Assembly (NCBI GenBank): GCA_902797005.1
Contig: CADBRE010000148.1
Location: 1 to 6,172, forward strand
DNA length: 6,172 bases
From: an uncultured Erysipelotrichaceae bacterium
GTDB taxonomy: Bacteria; Bacillota_I; Bacilli_A; RF39; UBA660
Reading direction: 5' to 3'
The first letter of the stretch is position 1, and every line of letters starts with the position of its first letter. Positions 5,654 to 6,172 of this stretch are shown one piece after another. The translations under genes were made by a program, and so were the position numbers. Below the pieces are notes generated by a model, which worked only from the letters and a program-made list of their open reading frames with translations, was not told the DNA's origin and did no database searches.

Positions 5654-5689
5654 TTTGTGCTTCTTAGTATAATACTTAAATTATTGTAG
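5609..5689 (+). CDS. Small hydrophobic peptide, candidate type I toxin
   Basis: 26-codon gene with a strong ribosome binding site (AGAGGTG, 6 nt before ATG 5609). The peptide starts MNKKDC and continues as one hydrophobic helix (LLIIIFVLLSIILKLL at its end), rich in Leu and Ile, with a charged N-terminus and one Lys near the C-terminus. This is the composition and size of membrane-acting type I toxins such as ShoB, TisB, Ibs and the short toxins of Bacillus and C. difficile, although I see no direct sequence match to a named family. The RNA context supports the call: its own promoter and leader, a start codon inside a hairpin, a Rho-independent terminator after about 65 nt of 3' UTR, and a converging antisense RNA with promoter and terminator. 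Overproduction would be expected to depolarise or damage the membrane. A plain small membrane protein is the alternative. Confidence 0.65.
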   Translation: MNKKDCLITCLLIIIFVLLSIILKLL

Positions 5690-5691
5690 AC

Positions 5692-5740
5692 AAAAAGAAC
5701 ACCTAACCAGATGACTTTGCATCATAGATAAAGGTGTTCT
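5692..5740 (-). terminator. Rho-independent terminator of the antitoxin RNA
   Basis: On the minus strand AGAACACCT (5740-5732) pairs perfectly with AGGTGTTCT (5704-5696) over 9 bp, and the run of five T (5696-5692) follows. The 27-nt loop holds a smaller inverted repeat (GATG/CATC). On the plus strand the same hairpin has no T run after it, so it should stop only the leftward transcript. Confidence 0.7.
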
Positions 5741-5755
5741 ATCCAATTTAGATTT

Positions 5756-5798
5756 GGAAGACACTAACGCCGAAAAGTTTTATGTTCTTCCCTTTTTT
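5756..5798 (+). terminator. Rho-independent terminator of the toxin mRNA
   Basis: GGAAGA (5756-5761) pairs with TCTTCC (5786-5791). Two more pairs (A5763-T5785, C5764-G5784) form past a bulged C5762, and six T follow (5793-5798). It lies about 65 nt after the toxin stop codon and inside the antisense RNA region. Confidence 0.65.
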
Positions 5799-5827
5799 AT
5801 TTTATGCAATTATCTCTTTGCATATAC

Positions 5828-5856
5828 ATAATATCACATTATCTCGTTTTAATCAA
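5828..5856 (-). promoter_or_regulatory. Promoter of the antitoxin RNA
   Basis: On the minus strand TTGATT (5856-5851) and TATTAT (5833-5828) are exactly 17 bp apart, with TGA directly before the -10 (extended -10). It is among the best sigma-A promoter matches in the window and better than the toxin promoter, as expected when the antitoxin RNA must be in excess. Confidence 0.65.
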
Positions 5857-5880
5857 GGGCAGTACAATTTGATTTTTTGA

Positions 5881-6000
5881 CTAATACAATTCATATTGCA
5901 TTATTACTGAGCAAGAATCATCGTAAGTGTAGCATGGATAAATGTATTGTTCTTCTTTTGTTTTGTCTATTTCATATAAAACATCAGATTTTATTTTCAA
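5881..6000 (-). other. Doubtful 39-codon frame after the ABC transporter gene
   Basis: Directly after the ABC gene stop, in the same frame, a stretch stays open to a TAG at 5881. From a TTG at 6000 it would read 39 codons (IKSDVLYEIDKTKEEQYIYP, then CYTYDDSC and QYELY). There is no ATG start at its front and no Shine-Dalgarno sequence. The composition (acidic, Tyr-rich, two Cys) looks protein-like rather than random, so it may be the remnant of a gene or a leader/precursor peptide. I do not recognise it. Confidence 0.2.
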
Positions 6001-6012
6001 TAATTTTATTAA

Positions 6013-6172
6013 TTATAATGTTTTAGTTAGTTTTTTTACATGACCATTTTCAATATCTAATTCCATGTCCGCATTTAGAATACTATTATATTTTCTATTA
6101 TGTGAAATACTAATAATTGTTCCTTTAAAACTATTAATCAATTCATAGATAAGTTCCAAAGCATCTTTATCT
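6013..6172 (-). CDS. ABC transporter ATP-binding domain, C-terminal fragment
   Basis: The last 52 codons of a gene that enters from the right edge and ends with TAA at 6013-6015. The visible part starts DKDALELIYELI, which fits the segment just after the D-loop (SALD) of an ABC ATPase. It continues GTIISISHNRKY with the switch histidine (H-loop, SISH) and ends with ADMELDIENGHVKK, the usual last strands of the nucleotide-binding domain. The Walker A, signature and Walker B motifs lie outside the window. It could be the end of an ABC exporter with fused membrane domain or a separate ATPase subunit; the lack of any C-terminal extension fits either. No terminator is clear between it and the toxin-antitoxin locus. 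Confidence 0.75.
   Translation of the reverse strand, partial: DKDALELIYELINSFKGTIISISHNRKYNSILNADMELDIENGHVKKLTKTL

Larger units (their letters stand above)
5692..5822 (-). ncRNA. Candidate antisense antitoxin RNA, about 130 nt
   Basis: Inferred transcript on the minus strand, from about 5822 (7-12 nt after the -10 at 5833-5828) to the terminator ending near 5692. It overlaps the toxin mRNA over about 5692-5800, that is the whole 3' UTR but none of the toxin codons. It can form two hairpins: GGAAGA (5791-5786) with TCTTCC (5761-5756), and the terminator stem AGAACACCT / AGGTGTTCT. The same two regions in the toxin mRNA form complementary hairpins, so kissing-loop contact followed by full pairing, with cleavage by RNase III, would be the expected mode. 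The convergent 3'-overlapping layout and the length match type I antitoxins described in C. difficile and Bacillus. The boundaries are predictions from promoter and terminator motifs only. Confidence 0.6.

Noticed and set aside
5696..5740. 9-bp hairpin as a terminator of the toxin mRNA on the plus strand
   Set aside because: No T run follows it on the plus strand (ATCCAATTT). The T run is on the minus side only, so it was assigned to the antisense RNA, and the toxin mRNA terminator was placed at 5756-5798.
1..6172. tRNA or rRNA genes, CRISPR arrays, insertion sequences, attachment sites
   Set aside because: No cloverleaf-like or rRNA-like sequence, no regularly spaced repeats, and no transposase or integrase frames with terminal repeats were seen. 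The ORF6N gene hints at mobile DNA to the left, but no boundary is visible within the window.

Overview
The window is AT-rich, with mostly A/T-ending codons and strong AGGAGG-type ribosome binding sites. It looks like chromosomal DNA of a low-GC Firmicute, most likely a Clostridia member. A type I toxin-antitoxin layout resembling those of Clostridioides difficile points loosely to Peptostreptococcaceae, but no marker gene fixes the taxon.

Layout. (1) Positions 1-330, minus strand: 5' part of an ORF6N-domain DNA-binding protein gene that runs off the left edge. It carries a perfect 14-bp inverted repeat inside the coding sequence. Positions 331-530 hold its apparent promoter and a leader with a hairpin/pseudoknot and a terminator-like stem just before the ribosome binding site. 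(2) Positions 531-5396, minus strand: a tight seven-gene operon. In transcription order it encodes a lipoprotein with a cyclophilin-like domain, an MmcQ/YjbR protein with an N-terminal extension, a DnaQ-like DEDDh exonuclease, an esterase-family alpha/beta hydrolase, a short-chain dehydrogenase, a 7-TM membrane protein of unknown function and an aldo/keto reductase. Gaps are 3-31 bp and two junctions overlap by 8 bp. (3) Positions 5397-5520: promoter region between the operon (leftward) and a rightward small-RNA locus. (4) Positions about 5490-5860: a previously unlabelled candidate type I toxin-antitoxin module. A 26-codon hydrophobic peptide gene (5609-5689, plus) has its own promoter and terminator. 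Facing it is a roughly 130-nt antisense RNA gene (minus) with its own extended -10 promoter and terminator, covering the toxin 3' UTR. (5) Positions 6013-6172, minus: C-terminal end of an ABC transporter ATP-binding domain cut by the right edge, followed by a doubtful 39-codon frame at 5881-6000.

How it fits together. The operon joins two NAD(P)H-dependent carbonyl/alcohol oxidoreductases (SDR, AKR) with a hydrolase, which suggests conversion of small ester, hydroxy or keto compounds; the substrate cannot be read from sequence. The most interesting part is the toxin-antitoxin locus. The toxin mRNA appears able to fold its start codon into a long hairpin and to pair its 5' leader with its own 3' UTR, and a short upstream frame ends just before the toxin start. 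These are the hallmarks of translationally locked type I toxin mRNAs.
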